A stretch of 45,321 nucleotides of DNA from Candidatus Bathyarchaeota archaeon (GTDB lineage: Archaea > Thermoproteota > Bathyarchaeia > Bathyarchaeales > Bathycorpusculaceae). Both the position numbers and the translations under genes were made by a program. Below, piece after piece: positions 23,601 through 31,953 of the stretch. The stretch covers positions 1-45,321 of the forward strand of contig JACAEK010000019.1 in the NCBI GenBank assembly GCA_013388895.1, given 5' to 3'. The notes beneath the pieces were generated by a model. The model saw only the letters and a list, made by a program, of their open reading frames with translations. It had not been told where the DNA came from and searched no databases. How positions within the stretch are numbered: the first letter of the stretch is position 1; the number at the start of each line of letters is the position of its first letter.

Positions 23601-24164
23601 GAACAGATTTCACGATACAAAGAACTTTCATTAAGAATGAATGAGCTTGAGCGAGAAAAACAAGCCATCGTGCAGTTCATGGACGAAATCGAACACAAAA
23701 AGCGTAGGGTTTTCACTGAAGCCTTTGAAAAAATCAACAATAACCTAGAGAAGTATTTCTCCAAACTTACAGTAGGTGGAATCGCTACATTAAAACTGGA
23801 AAACTTTGAGGAACCATTTTCAGGCGGTATAGAAATGCTTGTTCAGTTTCCACGCAAACCTTCAATAGTAGTGAGTGGAGCTAGCGGAGGCGAACGTTCA
23901 GTCGCGGCTGTTGCCTTCTTATTTGCGTTACAAGAGTTTACGCCTGCTTCATTCTACATTCTTGACGAGATAGACGCCCACTTAGACGCTTTCCATGTTG
24001 CGAAACTTGCTGACCTTCTTCTTGAGGAGTCAGAAAAAACGCAGTTCATAGTTATCACATTGAAGCCTGAAATGGTGAACAAAGCGCAAAAAGTTTATGG
24101 AGTTTATGAACGCAATGGAGTGTCAAATGTTGTCTCGGCTAAATTTCTGGAGGTGCAAGGCTGA
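20613..24164 (+). CDS. smc: chromosome segregation protein SMC
   Basis: A 1183-residue SMC ATPase. The N-terminal head has Walker A GPNGSGKTN (G33-T40) after IELKGFKSFG. Coiled coil runs from about 170 to 510. The hinge lies about 520-660 (GVISGVYGRLRNLIKI...YQRAIEATAAGWLDAVIVKDF...AMNPRSLKLP). A second coiled coil reaches about residue 1030. The C-terminal head has the ABC signature VSGASGGERSVAAVAFLF and Walker B FYILDEIDAHLD. It forms the ring that organises and separates chromosomes. ScpA begins immediately after its TGA, and ScpB follows, so all core parts of the bacterial-type condensin are present. Confidence 0.97.
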   Translation: MPHIKKIELKGFKSFGPQIVKVVLDKGFTAVTGPNGSGKTNIIDAALFALCELSTKRLRAENAAKLIFHGSEKAGLERAKVAKVIIQFDNIDGRMPVDTTTVTVSREVYRNGQSVYRLNGRRISRAHVLDVLSMAGISSTSQNIILQGTITRLADISPMERRKIIEDLVGIAQYDAEKAEAEEKLRAADLSIRTAMGRIDEVQKRVDDLERERNELLRNSFIQGEIKKFEAVKISHEMADIQGKVKDTSSQADKVQSRVERLRQIREDYRSKRREVEGEWRKLSSEIVEEGGSQVLKVQIRIGELKSKLTELTTKITSGKTSLEGLRRVRENNLQQYQTIRNEIRENRLKIKKSKSEHEGISSQIAVKQAEHDVFVSETAQLWENMGENSKRIREIEQQLDDHYKRLTFLRSEQVKNQTAIKLRARRLRDLNDRYERFVTTKNELEKSFTDLEKVQKEQKAQLKNLERTLERRSAQKDAIEKEIAEAGKIADSARTAVIEFLTQRELAETVAAEEKALRSIEELGELGVISGVYGRLRNLIKIDKTYQRAIEATAAGWLDAVIVKDFDAAFTCTETLRRMKLGRIKIIPLQGAMNPRSLKLPQKEGINGTASIFIKYEKHYETAIHFVFGDTLVVSDDKTAFSLSNEGYRAVTVNGDLYEAGGAFESGYYRAPIDFSTIIPSETAIKSLDEAVKALQQHLSRRDSDVVSFEEDIAKTQVEIAHLSEAITTLDREIVRVRRSIKRAKANIRRVSNSIERFKKEVDNEKTQMWLHKAERSTIQREMRKLQNELATLRRKTDPSTIQEMEVKRERLAEEIITLRQKLGAIQTEMSTLQSQFDNVLRVGYQNAKIQLAKVEQQQRKVEKEVEEALEQREALKHEIGELEKSRVQLSKTVLSARDEAKKFTAQIDDIDKELRELDSEYEQTDRLLSQLQLNIQTSMLQLEQHRSQLRQFGYEQPLEVTPKQVEEAETSIKMMQFELERIGAVNQLALSHYAEQISRYKELSLRMNELEREKQAIVQFMDEIEHKKRRVFTEAFEKINNNLEKYFSKLTVGGIATLKLENFEEPFSGGIEMLVQFPRKPSIVVSGASGGERSVAAVAFLFALQEFTPASFYILDEIDAHLDAFHVAKLADLLLEESEKTQFIVITLKPEMVNKAQKVYGVYERNGVSNVVSAKFLEVQG

Positions 24165-24866
24165 ATGGCGTCTGCAGTCATCTCAAGACCGTTTTATCTG
24201 CGTCCTCCATGGAACATTCTCTTCGAGTTTCATAAACTTGAAAAGCTTACTCCTTGGAACATTAATATTGCCTATCTGCTTGCATCTTTTCTTGAGGAGA
24301 TGGAGAAAACTGGGCAAACTGATTTCCGCGCATCCGGCGTTGCGCTTGATTCTTCAGCCCTCATATATCTTATGAAATCTAAGCTTTTACTTAAGCTTGA
24401 AGAACCGCCGCCTCCGCCTAAGCCTCCGCAGGACTTTCTTCCTCCACCATTATTTTTGCCACTTAGACATGAGTTAACTTCAACAACCATAAAGCATCTG
24501 TTGGAAGTGTTAGACGACGTCTTAAAAGGAGAGAAACTAATCCATTTAGAGAAAACTGTTGCCGAACCAATTCTCCCAGAACCTTCAGAGATTTTGCCGC
24601 AACTTGACGCCTTTCTTGTTGAAATTGAGCTTCAGATGGAAAGACTTTACTCTTTCCTTTCTGAGAAAGTTAAAGGCGCTGGAATAGTGGAATTCTCAAC
24701 TGTAACAAAAGGTGTGGCACGATTGGATGCCATTCGCACTTTCATTCTTTTGCTGTTTTTAGCGCAAGATGGGCGAGTAAGTCTGTGGCAAAATGAAGAA
24801 ACTGAGGAAATATACGTAACAATCGGAGATTTGAGAATTGCAGAAGGCGGAAAAGCGGATAGTTGA
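24165..24866 (+). CDS. scpA: segregation and condensation protein A (kleisin)
   Basis: A 233-residue kleisin that bridges the SMC heads. N-terminal helices contain PWNILFEFHKLEKLTPWNINIAYLLASFLEEM, corresponding to the neck-binding part. A central proline-rich linker (EEPPPPPKPPQDFLPPP, about residues 77-95) is followed by a C-terminal winged helix (VKGAGIVEFSTVTKGVARLDAIRTFILLLFLAQDGRVSLWQNE). The ATG directly follows the smc stop, so translation is coupled. Archaeal ScpA is divergent, but context and fold pattern agree. Confidence 0.92.
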   Translation: MASAVISRPFYLRPPWNILFEFHKLEKLTPWNINIAYLLASFLEEMEKTGQTDFRASGVALDSSALIYLMKSKLLLKLEEPPPPPKPPQDFLPPPLFLPLRHELTSTTIKHLLEVLDDVLKGEKLIHLEKTVAEPILPEPSEILPQLDAFLVEIELQMERLYSFLSEKVKGAGIVEFSTVTKGVARLDAIRTFILLLFLAQDGRVSLWQNEETEEIYVTIGDLRIAEGGKADS

Positions 24867-25440
24867 TTTGGCTGAAAGTCTTTCTGAAAAGCCCGCTGTA
24901 GAGAAAATGCGGCGAGATTTCGCTTTGTTAGAAGCTGCTTTATATGTTGCAGGCCGCCCGTTAGATCTAAATGAATTATGTTCAATTTTGAAAACACGTT
25001 CAAAGAATAAGACCAAAAAATGTGTAAAAATGCTGATGACTGAATATGCAAACAGAAATACAGCCCTCGAAATTTTGGAATTAAAAGACGAGCGATATGT
25101 TCTGCAGTTAAAGGCTGAATACACACCACTCGTTAAGAGACTTGTTAATAGGCCCTTGCTTTCCACTGGTCCTTTGAAAACGCTTTCGTACATAGCCTTC
25201 AGACAGCCTATTTCTCAAAAAAGAGTGGTTGACGTGCGTGGGCATCATGTTTATGGTCACATTAGAGTGCTGAAAGAGATGGGCTTAATAGCTGCTGAAA
25301 GAAGTGGGCGCTCACTTGTTCTTAGAACTACTGAATATTTTGCTGACTACTTCGGTTTGAGCCATGAAATGGCAACAATGAAAAAAGAATTGACGCATGT
25401 TTTCGAAGATTCTGCAAAACAAGAAAAGCCCAACCCATAG
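24838..25440 (+). CDS. scpB: segregation and condensation protein B
   Basis: A 200-residue protein with the ScpB double winged-helix pattern: DFALLEAALYVAGRPLDLNELCSIL, then LEILELKDERYVLQLKAEYTPLVKRLV, then RPLLSTGPLKTLSYIAFRQPISQKRVVDVRG and VYGHIRVLKEMGLIAAERSGRSLVLRTTEYFADYFGL. It binds the ScpA linker as a dimer. I take TTG 24838 as the start because GGAG (24825-24828) lies 9 bases upstream; it overlaps scpA by 29 bases. TTG 24868 and ATG 24907 are alternatives. Confidence 0.92.
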   Translation: MQKAEKRIVDLAESLSEKPAVEKMRRDFALLEAALYVAGRPLDLNELCSILKTRSKNKTKKCVKMLMTEYANRNTALEILELKDERYVLQLKAEYTPLVKRLVNRPLLSTGPLKTLSYIAFRQPISQKRVVDVRGHHVYGHIRVLKEMGLIAAERSGRSLVLRTTEYFADYFGLSHEMATMKKELTHVFEDSAKQEKPNP

Positions 25441-25447
25441 ATGGATA

Positions 25448-25457
25448 GGTTTATATC
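25448..25457 (+). promoter_or_regulatory. TATA box for rps8e
   Basis: GGTTTATATC lies immediately after the scpB stop, about 60 bases before the S8e ATG. Transcription would begin near 25480. The ribosomal gene is therefore likely to have its own promoter despite following scpB closely. Confidence 0.5.
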
Positions 25458-25512
25458 TAAACTGACGGTGATAGTGAACATCAAGTTTAAAAAAGAGAAA
25501 GGTAGCCCAATC

Positions 25513-25911
25513 ATGTCAGTTTGGCACGGTCACTCACATAAGAAAAAGTCTTCTGGCGGTAGAAAAAGAGCCTATCGAAGCAAAAGGAAGTTTGAAAAGG
25601 GTTCGTTTCCGACAGAACCAACATTAGGCGAGCTCAAAGTGAAGACTCAGAGAGCAAGAGGAGGGAACACGAAAAGAAAAGCTCTAAGCAGCAGATATGC
25701 AATTGTAACCGACCAGAAAAGTGGAAAAACAGAAAAAACCGAAATAATGCGAGTTGCCCGAAACCCCGCAAACATTGACTATGACCGCAGAGGAGTAGTT
25801 ACCAAAGGCACGGTAATAGAAACTTCGCTTGGTCTAGCACGGGTTACTTCTCGTCCTGGGCAAGACGGCATGATAAACGCGGTTCTAGTTCCCGAAGAAG
25901 AAAAAGGCTAA
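25513..25911 (+). CDS. rps8e: 30S ribosomal protein S8e
   Basis: A 132-residue S8e. The true start is ATG 25513 (MSVWHGHSHKKKSSGGRKRAYRSKRKFE); upstream in-frame codons cross the promoter and would add a non-homologous extension. TQRARGGNTKRKALSSRYAIV and GVVTKGTVIETSLGLARVTSRPGQDGMINAVLV match the family. It converges on SRP19 with only 2 bases between the stops. Confidence 0.96.
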   Translation: MSVWHGHSHKKKSSGGRKRAYRSKRKFEKGSFPTEPTLGELKVKTQRARGGNTKRKALSSRYAIVTDQKSGKTEKTEIMRVARNPANIDYDRRGVVTKGTVIETSLGLARVTSRPGQDGMINAVLVPEEEKG

Positions 25912-25913
25912 TC

Positions 25914-26210
25914 CTATTTGGCGGATACACTGCGAATTTTTACAAGTTGCCTCGCAATTTTTCTAATTGTCTTGTCTTTTGCCTCGTTCTTTTCCATGAG
26001 AAGCATACCTGTTTTCAGCCAAGGCGTCTTTGAATAGCCTGCATCTTCTACAAGTTCACATTTTAAGCCAAACTTTTCTATAACATCTTTAATCTCGAGA
26101 ATCCTTGGAGAAGCTATAGCCAGATTTTTCGGAACTCGCCTTCCCTCCCTTCTTGTTTTCGTCGAGTCAAAGTAGGCTGGCCATATTATTGTTTTATCTT
26201 GTTTGCGCAT
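25914..26210 (-). CDS. srp19: signal recognition particle protein SRP19
   Basis: A 98-residue SRP19, which binds the tips of helices 6 and 8 of 7S RNA and helps SRP54 assemble. The core IIWPAYFDSTKTRREGRRVPKNLAI is diagnostic. The C-terminal KTGMLLMEKNEAKDKTIRKIARQLVKI is typical. It starts 13 bases after the GluRS stop and so probably ends the long minus-strand operon. Confidence 0.95.
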   Translation of the reverse strand: MRKQDKTIIWPAYFDSTKTRREGRRVPKNLAIASPRILEIKDVIEKFGLKCELVEDAGYSKTPWLKTGMLLMEKNEAKDKTIRKIARQLVKIRSVSAK

Positions 26211-26223
26211 CTATTTTTTCTCC

Positions 26224-27972
26224 TTACTTGTGGGCATAACAAGCAGTTAATTTTGCGTTAACTTTGTCGATTCTAACGAAGCCGAATCGTTCAAACTGTA
26301 TGATGCTGTTTGACTTTAACTTTCTGCAGGCGCTTTCGGCAATTCCTTCGGCTACTGTTGCATCTGGCATTAGGACCTGACATGGCATATCTTCTCCGAC
26401 AGATATCCAATGGATTAGTTGCGTCTTGGTTCTTTTCACATCTTCGTATGATTCGCTTACAAAGGATGCTTCAGCTGAGCAAGCTTCTGTGTTTTCTATT
26501 TTCACGTTGAAGAGCTCCATGAGCCGAATAACATTTCCTATTGCAACAGATTCCATGTCCTTTTTTGAGACCCAGAAAACGACAGAACCGTCTCTTTCTG
26601 GCTCTACAGTATATTCTCTGTATCCTTTTTCGGGTTTTTCTGGATGCAAAGGAAGTTTTGCTCTAAACGCTTTTGAAACCTGTTTCACCTTCAGCTCTAT
26701 TGGATTATCCACGAAGAAGTATCTGTCAGCTACTGGGTCCAAGATTTTGCGGTTGTAAGCGTAAAGATTCTCCCAGCTCAAAATAACATCGGGTGTTTTA
26801 GGTCCAACGTCAATAATCATCTTTTTAATTGCTTCTGGCGTTATTCCACGTCTTCTCAAAGCAGCAAAAGTTGCCAATCGCGGGTCATCCCAATCCTTGT
26901 ATAAGCCTTCTTTTATTCCTTGAACAATTTTTGATTTGCTAAGAGAAGCTCCGGTGATTTTAAGCCTACCGTAATGTATGGCTTCTGGATATTTCCATCC
27001 GAAATATTTGTACATGTACTCTTGTCGAACCATGTTTGTTAAATGCTCTTTTCCACGGATAATGTGGGTTATTCCCATCAAATGGTCGTCTATGCCGGCT
27101 GCCAAATTGTATAGTGGCCAAACATGATATTTTCTTCCAACTCTCGGATGCGGATATTTCTCAGCATCAATAACGCGTAAAGCAGGCCAGTCTCTAACTG
27201 CCGGGTTTGGATGGTTCAAATCGGTTTTTACACGGTACACTGCTTCGCCTTCTCGGTATCCGCCTTCAAGCATGCGCTTCCATCCTGCAAGTTGCTCTTT
27301 TTTGGATAAATTACGACATTCACATGGCTTGCTGGCTAATATCTTCTTTCGAAACTGCTCTGGCTGACATGTGCATACGTACGCGTTACCATCCTTCAAT
27401 AGTTGCTCAGCATACTCGTAGTATATAGAAATCCTATCGCTTTGAATGTACTCTTCATCATGCTTACATCCAAGCCAAACCAAATCCTCTCTAATGCGAT
27501 CATAAAACTCCAAAACTGGTCTTTTCAATTTAGGGTCAGTGTCCTCAAAGCGTAAAATGAACTTGCCCTTATACATTCGCGCGTATTCGTGGCATAGTAT
27601 TATGGCTCTTGCTGAACCTAGATGCAGAACACAGTCAGGATTCGGAGAAAACCGCGTAACAACTTGCACATATTTGTCCACATTTGGCAGAGGCGGAAGA
27701 CGCTTTTCCTCTTCCACTTTTTCCTTGACAAGAGTTTCTGGCCATTTCTCCTCAATAATCCGCTGTTGCTCACTTAATGAAAGATTGTTAATCTCTTGAA
27801 CAACATCATTGACGATGACAGCTAATTCTTTAGCCCTTGTTCTAAACTCTGGTTTTTCCCCCAAAATTTTTCCAACAACAGGGCCTAACTGTGCTTTGCC
27901 GTTATGCCTAACAGCATTCAACAAAGCAACTTTTCGAATAGCTTCTCTAAGCGCGTCATCTGCAATTGACAA
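26224..27972 (-). CDS. gltX: glutamyl-tRNA synthetase (archaeal type)
   Basis: A 582-residue class I aminoacyl-tRNA synthetase. The HIGH-like motif is in RFSPNPDCVLHLGSARA, followed by the glutamate pocket FILRFEDTDPKLKRPV. The KMSKS-like motif is GASLSKSKI. An N-terminal extension of about 105 residues and a C-terminal beta-barrel anticodon domain match archaeal GluRS rather than bacterial GltX. In archaea this enzyme is often non-discriminating and charges tRNA-Gln with Glu for later amidation. It lies 21 bases downstream of the prenyl synthase gene. Confidence 0.95.
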   Translation of the reverse strand: MSIADDALREAIRKVALLNAVRHNGKAQLGPVVGKILGEKPEFRTRAKELAVIVNDVVQEINNLSLSEQQRIIEEKWPETLVKEKVEEEKRLPPLPNVDKYVQVVTRFSPNPDCVLHLGSARAIILCHEYARMYKGKFILRFEDTDPKLKRPVLEFYDRIREDLVWLGCKHDEEYIQSDRISIYYEYAEQLLKDGNAYVCTCQPEQFRKKILASKPCECRNLSKKEQLAGWKRMLEGGYREGEAVYRVKTDLNHPNPAVRDWPALRVIDAEKYPHPRVGRKYHVWPLYNLAAGIDDHLMGITHIIRGKEHLTNMVRQEYMYKYFGWKYPEAIHYGRLKITGASLSKSKIVQGIKEGLYKDWDDPRLATFAALRRRGITPEAIKKMIIDVGPKTPDVILSWENLYAYNRKILDPVADRYFFVDNPIELKVKQVSKAFRAKLPLHPEKPEKGYREYTVEPERDGSVVFWVSKKDMESVAIGNVIRLMELFNVKIENTEACSAEASFVSESYEDVKRTKTQLIHWISVGEDMPCQVLMPDATVAEGIAESACRKLKSNSIIQFERFGFVRIDKVNAKLTACYAHK

Positions 27973-27993
27973 CAGCTTTTCACTCTTTTATGG

Positions 27994-29064
27994 TTAGATT
28001 TTTCTTTCAATTAAGAAGTTTGCAAACGCACTTAATTTTTCCTTTGCGACTGATTCTGGCAGAAGTTTTTTGGCTTCGTTCCAGCTTTCTTCAACCATTT
28101 TTCTCGCAAACTGCTTCGTATACTCTATGGAACCATATTTTTTGACAATTGCAATTGCTTCGTCTTTCAGTTTCTGGTTTGAAGTGTGCATGTTTAATAT
28201 TTCGATAAGACGTTTTTTATCTTCAGCCTTCGCAACTTTCAATGTGTGGATAATTATTAGGCTGCGTTTTCCCTCGGTTATGTCCTGTCCATATCCGCCT
28301 TTCTTCTTTGCAAATTCTCCACCTGTAACATCGAGGATGTCATCTTGCATTTGGAAGGCTACGCCTATGCTTTCGGCGAAACGTCCAAGTTTTTCCACAA
28401 GCTCCTCACTTGCATCTGCTAGAACTGCAGCGATTTTTGCAGCCATTCTTGCCAGAGTTCCCGTTTTGTAAGCGCACATCTGCAGATAGTCCTTCTCACT
28501 AATTTTGTCGGCGTCTGCTAAGCCTCTATGCCACGCAATGTCCATCGCCTGACCTAGGCTTATGCTAATCATCTCTTGCAAATAAACCTCGCAGACCTTG
28601 CCGAGTTTTTCGGGTGAAATCTTGTCTCTTTTTTCTATTAGTGGCAGAAGTGGCAAATAGTACATGGCGTTTCCAGTGTTTATGGTTATGTCTAAGCCGT
28701 AGATTTTGTATGTGCAAGGTTTTCCTCTGCGAAATTCTGAAGCATCCTCTATGTCGTCCACCATTAATGTTCCATTATGGATTACCTCTGGAATTATTGC
28801 GAAATCCACAAAATCCTCTGCCTTTCTACCCACCGCTTCACAGATTAGCAGAAATAAGGTTGGACGCCATCTTTTTCCGCCACGGTCGAGAAACTCCCAG
28901 ATGGGTTCTGCAATTGCTTTGTTTAGCGCTTCTAGATTGTAGGCGTACTGCGGTGGGTTCAGTTTGAAGAGAAGCGCTTTTTCAGAAAACTTTCTAGGAA
29001 CATATTTTTCAATAATTTTATCTATTGAAGCAGCTTCTTCTTCAAGAAATTTCTCCATGTCCAA
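27994..29064 (-). CDS. idsA: polyprenyl diphosphate synthase (probable geranylgeranyl/farnesyl-PP synthase)
   Basis: A 356-residue trans-prenyltransferase. The first Asp-rich motif is LMVDDIEDASEFRRGKP (DDxxD), and the second is FQMQDDILDVTGGEFAKKKGGYG. GGKRWRPTLFLLICEAVG is also typical. The enzyme condenses IPP with allylic diphosphates to build archaeal lipid chains, most likely C15-C20. Chain length cannot be read with certainty. It lies 3 bases after the Idi2 gene in the isoprenoid run. Confidence 0.94.
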   Translation of the reverse strand: MDMEKFLEEEAASIDKIIEKYVPRKFSEKALLFKLNPPQYAYNLEALNKAIAEPIWEFLDRGGKRWRPTLFLLICEAVGRKAEDFVDFAIIPEVIHNGTLMVDDIEDASEFRRGKPCTYKIYGLDITINTGNAMYYLPLLPLIEKRDKISPEKLGKVCEVYLQEMISISLGQAMDIAWHRGLADADKISEKDYLQMCAYKTGTLARMAAKIAAVLADASEELVEKLGRFAESIGVAFQMQDDILDVTGGEFAKKKGGYGQDITEGKRSLIIIHTLKVAKAEDKKRLIEILNMHTSNQKLKDEAIAIVKKYGSIEYTKQFARKMVEESWNEAKKLLPESVAKEKLSAFANFLIERKI

Positions 29065-29067
29065 ATT

Positions 29068-30171
29068 TTATTTTCTCCCTCTACATCCATAGCTTTCTAC
29101 GTTAACTCCTCTTATTCTCAGCCATTCCGCTGTTTTACCTATTATAGCAATAGGAACTCTTCTTAAGGTTTGAACAGAATCTGCTCCCACAAGAAACATG
29201 GTGTTTCTCAGCTCCTCCATCAAAAGCGAAAGCACGTCTTTTGTCTCTTTTACGCCTTTAACCGCTACTTGCAGCATTGGTTGTGAAAGACTTGCCAAGT
29301 TTGCCCCTAAAGCCAATGCCTTTGCCATTTCCACACCGTTGCGGATTCCGCCAGAAGCAATTATTGGAATGTTCACTGTTTGAGAAACTTCTGCTATACT
29401 GATGGCAGTTGGAATTCCCCAATCCCAGAAAACGTCACCTAGTCTATGTTGAAAATTGTTTTTTTGGTTTTTTGCGCGGTAATATTCAACTGCTGCCCAG
29501 CTTGTGCCACCGGCTCCGCTTACGTCTATGCCCTTCGCACCTGCTGTTTCGAGTTTTTTTGCTTCTTCTGCAGCTATGCCTGTTCCTGTTTCTTTTACGA
29601 TAATGGGTTCGTCTAGCTTCTCTGCAATTGCACTTATTTTTTCTAGCACTCCTTTGAAGTCTGTTTGTCCTTCTGGTTGAGTAGCCTCTTGCAACGGGTT
29701 AAGATGTATCGCTATAGCGTCTGCCTCAATCATTTCAATAGCTTTTTTCACTTCTTTTGGTCCATAACCTTGGACGAGTTGCACTCCTCCTATGTTAGCT
29801 ATTAGGAAGGCGGTGGGTGCCTTTTTTCGGGCTATCGCAAATGTTTTCTCGAGTTTTTTATCTTCTATGGCTACCCGTTGGCTTCCAACTCCCATGCCTA
29901 AGCCCAACTCTTCCACAGCTTCGGCGATTGCCGCATTGATCCTTGTAGCTTCAGCAGTTCCACCTGTTATAGCGCCCACAATTAATGGCGCAGCAAATCT
30001 ATGACCAAAAACGGTTGTAGATAAGTCTATTTTCTGTCTGTCAATTTCAGGTAAAGCTTTGTGGATAAAGTGTATATCTTCGAAACCTGTTGTGATTTCT
30101 CTAGCTTGGACATTTTTGTTCAAAGAAATCTTGATATGATCCGCTTTTCGTTTTCGTGTTTCCTTTGCCAA
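29068..30171 (-). CDS. fni: type 2 isopentenyl-diphosphate delta-isomerase (FMN-dependent)
   Basis: A 367-residue Idi2 that interconverts IPP and DMAPP using reduced FMN. Recognisable parts are RKADHIKISL at the N-terminus, PLIVGAITGGTAEA, GVGSQRVAIED, AIAIHLNPLQEATQPEGQTDFKGVL, IIVKETGTGIAAEEAKKLETAG, GIDVSGAGGTSWAAVE and IIASGGIRNGVEMAKALALGA, the FMN/substrate barrel motifs in order. It follows the isopentenyl phosphate kinase gene by 2 bases. Confidence 0.96.
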   Translation of the reverse strand: MAKETRKRKADHIKISLNKNVQAREITTGFEDIHFIHKALPEIDRQKIDLSTTVFGHRFAAPLIVGAITGGTAEATRINAAIAEAVEELGLGMGVGSQRVAIEDKKLEKTFAIARKKAPTAFLIANIGGVQLVQGYGPKEVKKAIEMIEADAIAIHLNPLQEATQPEGQTDFKGVLEKISAIAEKLDEPIIVKETGTGIAAEEAKKLETAGAKGIDVSGAGGTSWAAVEYYRAKNQKNNFQHRLGDVFWDWGIPTAISIAEVSQTVNIPIIASGGIRNGVEMAKALALGANLASLSQPMLQVAVKGVKETKDVLSLLMEELRNTMFLVGADSVQTLRRVPIAIIGKTAEWLRIRGVNVESYGCRGRK

Positions 30172-30173
30172 TT

Positions 30174-30989
30174 TTACTCCTTCTCTATTAGAGTGCCTTC
30201 CACTTTTTCTCCTTTCAAAGCCTCGTAAATGTAATTTGACTTAGTAGCGTTTACAATTGTTACTTGGATGCCTTTCTCTACAGCAGGTATAATCTCTGTC
30301 ATTTTGCCGAACATGCCGCCAGTTACGTCACAAGCTGACGGCTTGCCAAGTTTGTTTTGGAGAGTTTTTAGTTCCTTTAGTGTTAAATGGCTATGAGATT
30401 TGGCGTTTTTTTCAACTTTTGGGTCGGCATCAAATATTCCATCCACATCGACTCCCATTATGATGCGCTCAGCATTAAACTTGATGGCAATATGTGAAAC
30501 AAGCTGGTCGCCGGATAAAATCGTGAAGCCCAAATCCGTGTCAAAAACTGCGTCGCCGTAAGTGATGGGAAGAAAGCCCATGTTCAGTGCCATTTTGAAA
30601 GGCGTTTCTTCGAAACATTGGATTCTGCCCTTTTTTGTTAATATGCATGAAGATGGGGTGATACTTACCGCTGGAAGTTTGCGCCAAATCAATGCGTCCA
30701 TGAATAGACCGTTAAGCATGGTCATTGCATAATGCGTTTCTGCGAAACCGATTTTTTGGCTTTCCTCTTTGAAGCCGTCCCTCAAAGCATACTGCTGTGC
30801 GCTTGGATGTCCAAAGCTTCCGCCTCCATGGACAGTAACTAGATTTTTGATGTTTGCCTCTTTGATTTCCTTTGCTAGGCGCCTAATATCTTCCATTCGT
30901 GCTGAATATTCTGCACTCTTGTCTGTGATTACAGAGCCACCGATTTTTAACACTGTGAATTTATCTTTGTTCAATCTTAACTCCTTCAT
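30174..30989 (-). CDS. isopentenyl phosphate kinase
   Basis: A 271-residue amino-acid-kinase-fold enzyme that makes IPP from isopentenyl phosphate, the last step of the modified archaeal mevalonate pathway. Motifs are LKIGGSVITDKSA, LVTVHGGGSFGHPSAQQY (catalytic His), FTILSGDQLVSHIAIKF, GVDVDGIFDADPK and DVTGGMFGKMTEI. The ATG at 30989 overlaps mevalonate kinase by 29 bases; GTG at 30951-30953 (VLKIGGS) is a possible shorter start closer to the family norm. Confidence 0.95.
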   Translation of the reverse strand: MKELRLNKDKFTVLKIGGSVITDKSAEYSARMEDIRRLAKEIKEANIKNLVTVHGGGSFGHPSAQQYALRDGFKEESQKIGFAETHYAMTMLNGLFMDALIWRKLPAVSITPSSCILTKKGRIQCFEETPFKMALNMGFLPITYGDAVFDTDLGFTILSGDQLVSHIAIKFNAERIIMGVDVDGIFDADPKVEKNAKSHSHLTLKELKTLQNKLGKPSACDVTGGMFGKMTEIIPAVEKGIQVTIVNATKSNYIYEALKGEKVEGTLIEKE

Positions 30990-31944
30990 TCGTTTTTCTT
31001 GCTACAAAACCTCTTCCGCCCGCCCTTTGAATAGCGCCTAAAACTTGCTCAAGCCTTTCATCTTTTGTTAATGCAATCATGCAGCCACCGCCTCCTGCAC
31101 CAGTCAATTTTGCCCCTAAAGCTCCCTCTTTTCGAGCGGCGCTTATTAGCCATTCCAGGGACTCATCTGAAACTCCTACCCCATAAAGCAAAGCATGATT
31201 AATATTCATTAACTCGCCAAGAGTCTCCAAATCATTTTCTTTTAGAGCATCAATCGCTCTCAAAACGATTTCTCGAGCTGCCCACATTATGTGATCTACG
31301 ATTCTCGGATGCTTTTCTCTTAAATTTCGCACTTTTTCCACTTGCAAGCGGGTGGACCTTTCTATGCCGGTGTTTCCAATTATAAGCGGCATGTCCATGT
31401 GAACCTCTAAGGGCTTAAACCCCGTATCTGTTTGGAAAAAGAGCGTGCCGCCGAAGGTTGCAATTGCCGGATCTATTCCTGAAGGCGTGCCATGCACTGT
31501 TTTTTCTGCTTCAAAGGCGACACGCAAAATGTCTTCCTTTGCCATCTTCACGTTCAATAATTCGCCTACGGCGGCTGCCACTGCTGCCGCTACGGCTGCT
31601 GAAGAACCCAACCCTGCAGCGACAGGAACAGTCGAGTATATTTCAACGTTTAAGCCGACACTTTCTCCGTATTTTTCTGCGACTTTGTTTATGGCTAATT
31701 TGACTGGTTCAAACTTCGATTTTGCCTCCTTCACGTCGCCTTGTTCAATTTTGAACGTTCCGTTGTCGAAGTATCCTGCAAGATTCAGGTTTGTCGAGCG
31801 TATGTAGAGGCGTTTGTCTTCACGGTTTTCTACTGTTGCATAGGCTCTTTTGTCTATGGCTAAAACTATGGCTGGTTCGCCGTAAACGACAAAGTGTTCT
31901 CCGAAAAGTATTACTTTCGCTGGAGCTGAAGCAACAACTCCCAT
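30961..31944 (-). CDS. mvk: mevalonate kinase
   Basis: A 327-residue GHMP kinase. SAPAKVILFGEHFVVYGEPAIVLAI is the N-terminal motif, PVAAGLGSSAAVAAAVAAAV the ATP loop, GTPSGIDPAIATFGG the mevalonate site and KLTGAGGGGCMIAL the third motif. It phosphorylates mevalonate at the start of the isoprenoid branch. Its end overlaps the isopentenyl phosphate kinase start, and MEMO ends 9 bases upstream. Confidence 0.96.
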   Translation of the reverse strand: MGVVASAPAKVILFGEHFVVYGEPAIVLAIDKRAYATVENREDKRLYIRSTNLNLAGYFDNGTFKIEQGDVKEAKSKFEPVKLAINKVAEKYGESVGLNVEIYSTVPVAAGLGSSAAVAAAVAAAVGELLNVKMAKEDILRVAFEAEKTVHGTPSGIDPAIATFGGTLFFQTDTGFKPLEVHMDMPLIIGNTGIERSTRLQVEKVRNLREKHPRIVDHIMWAAREIVLRAIDALKENDLETLGELMNINHALLYGVGVSDESLEWLISAARKEGALGAKLTGAGGGGCMIALTKDERLEQVLGAIQRAGGRGFVARKTNEGVKIEQR

Positions 31945-31953
31945 GATAGACCA

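Noticed and set aside
20613-24164. Internal repeats in smc as a repeat array
   Set aside because: They are the heptad coding pattern of the SMC coiled coil.
24272-25193. Minus-strand frames opposite scpA/scpB
   Set aside because: Shadows of real genes; no supporting features.
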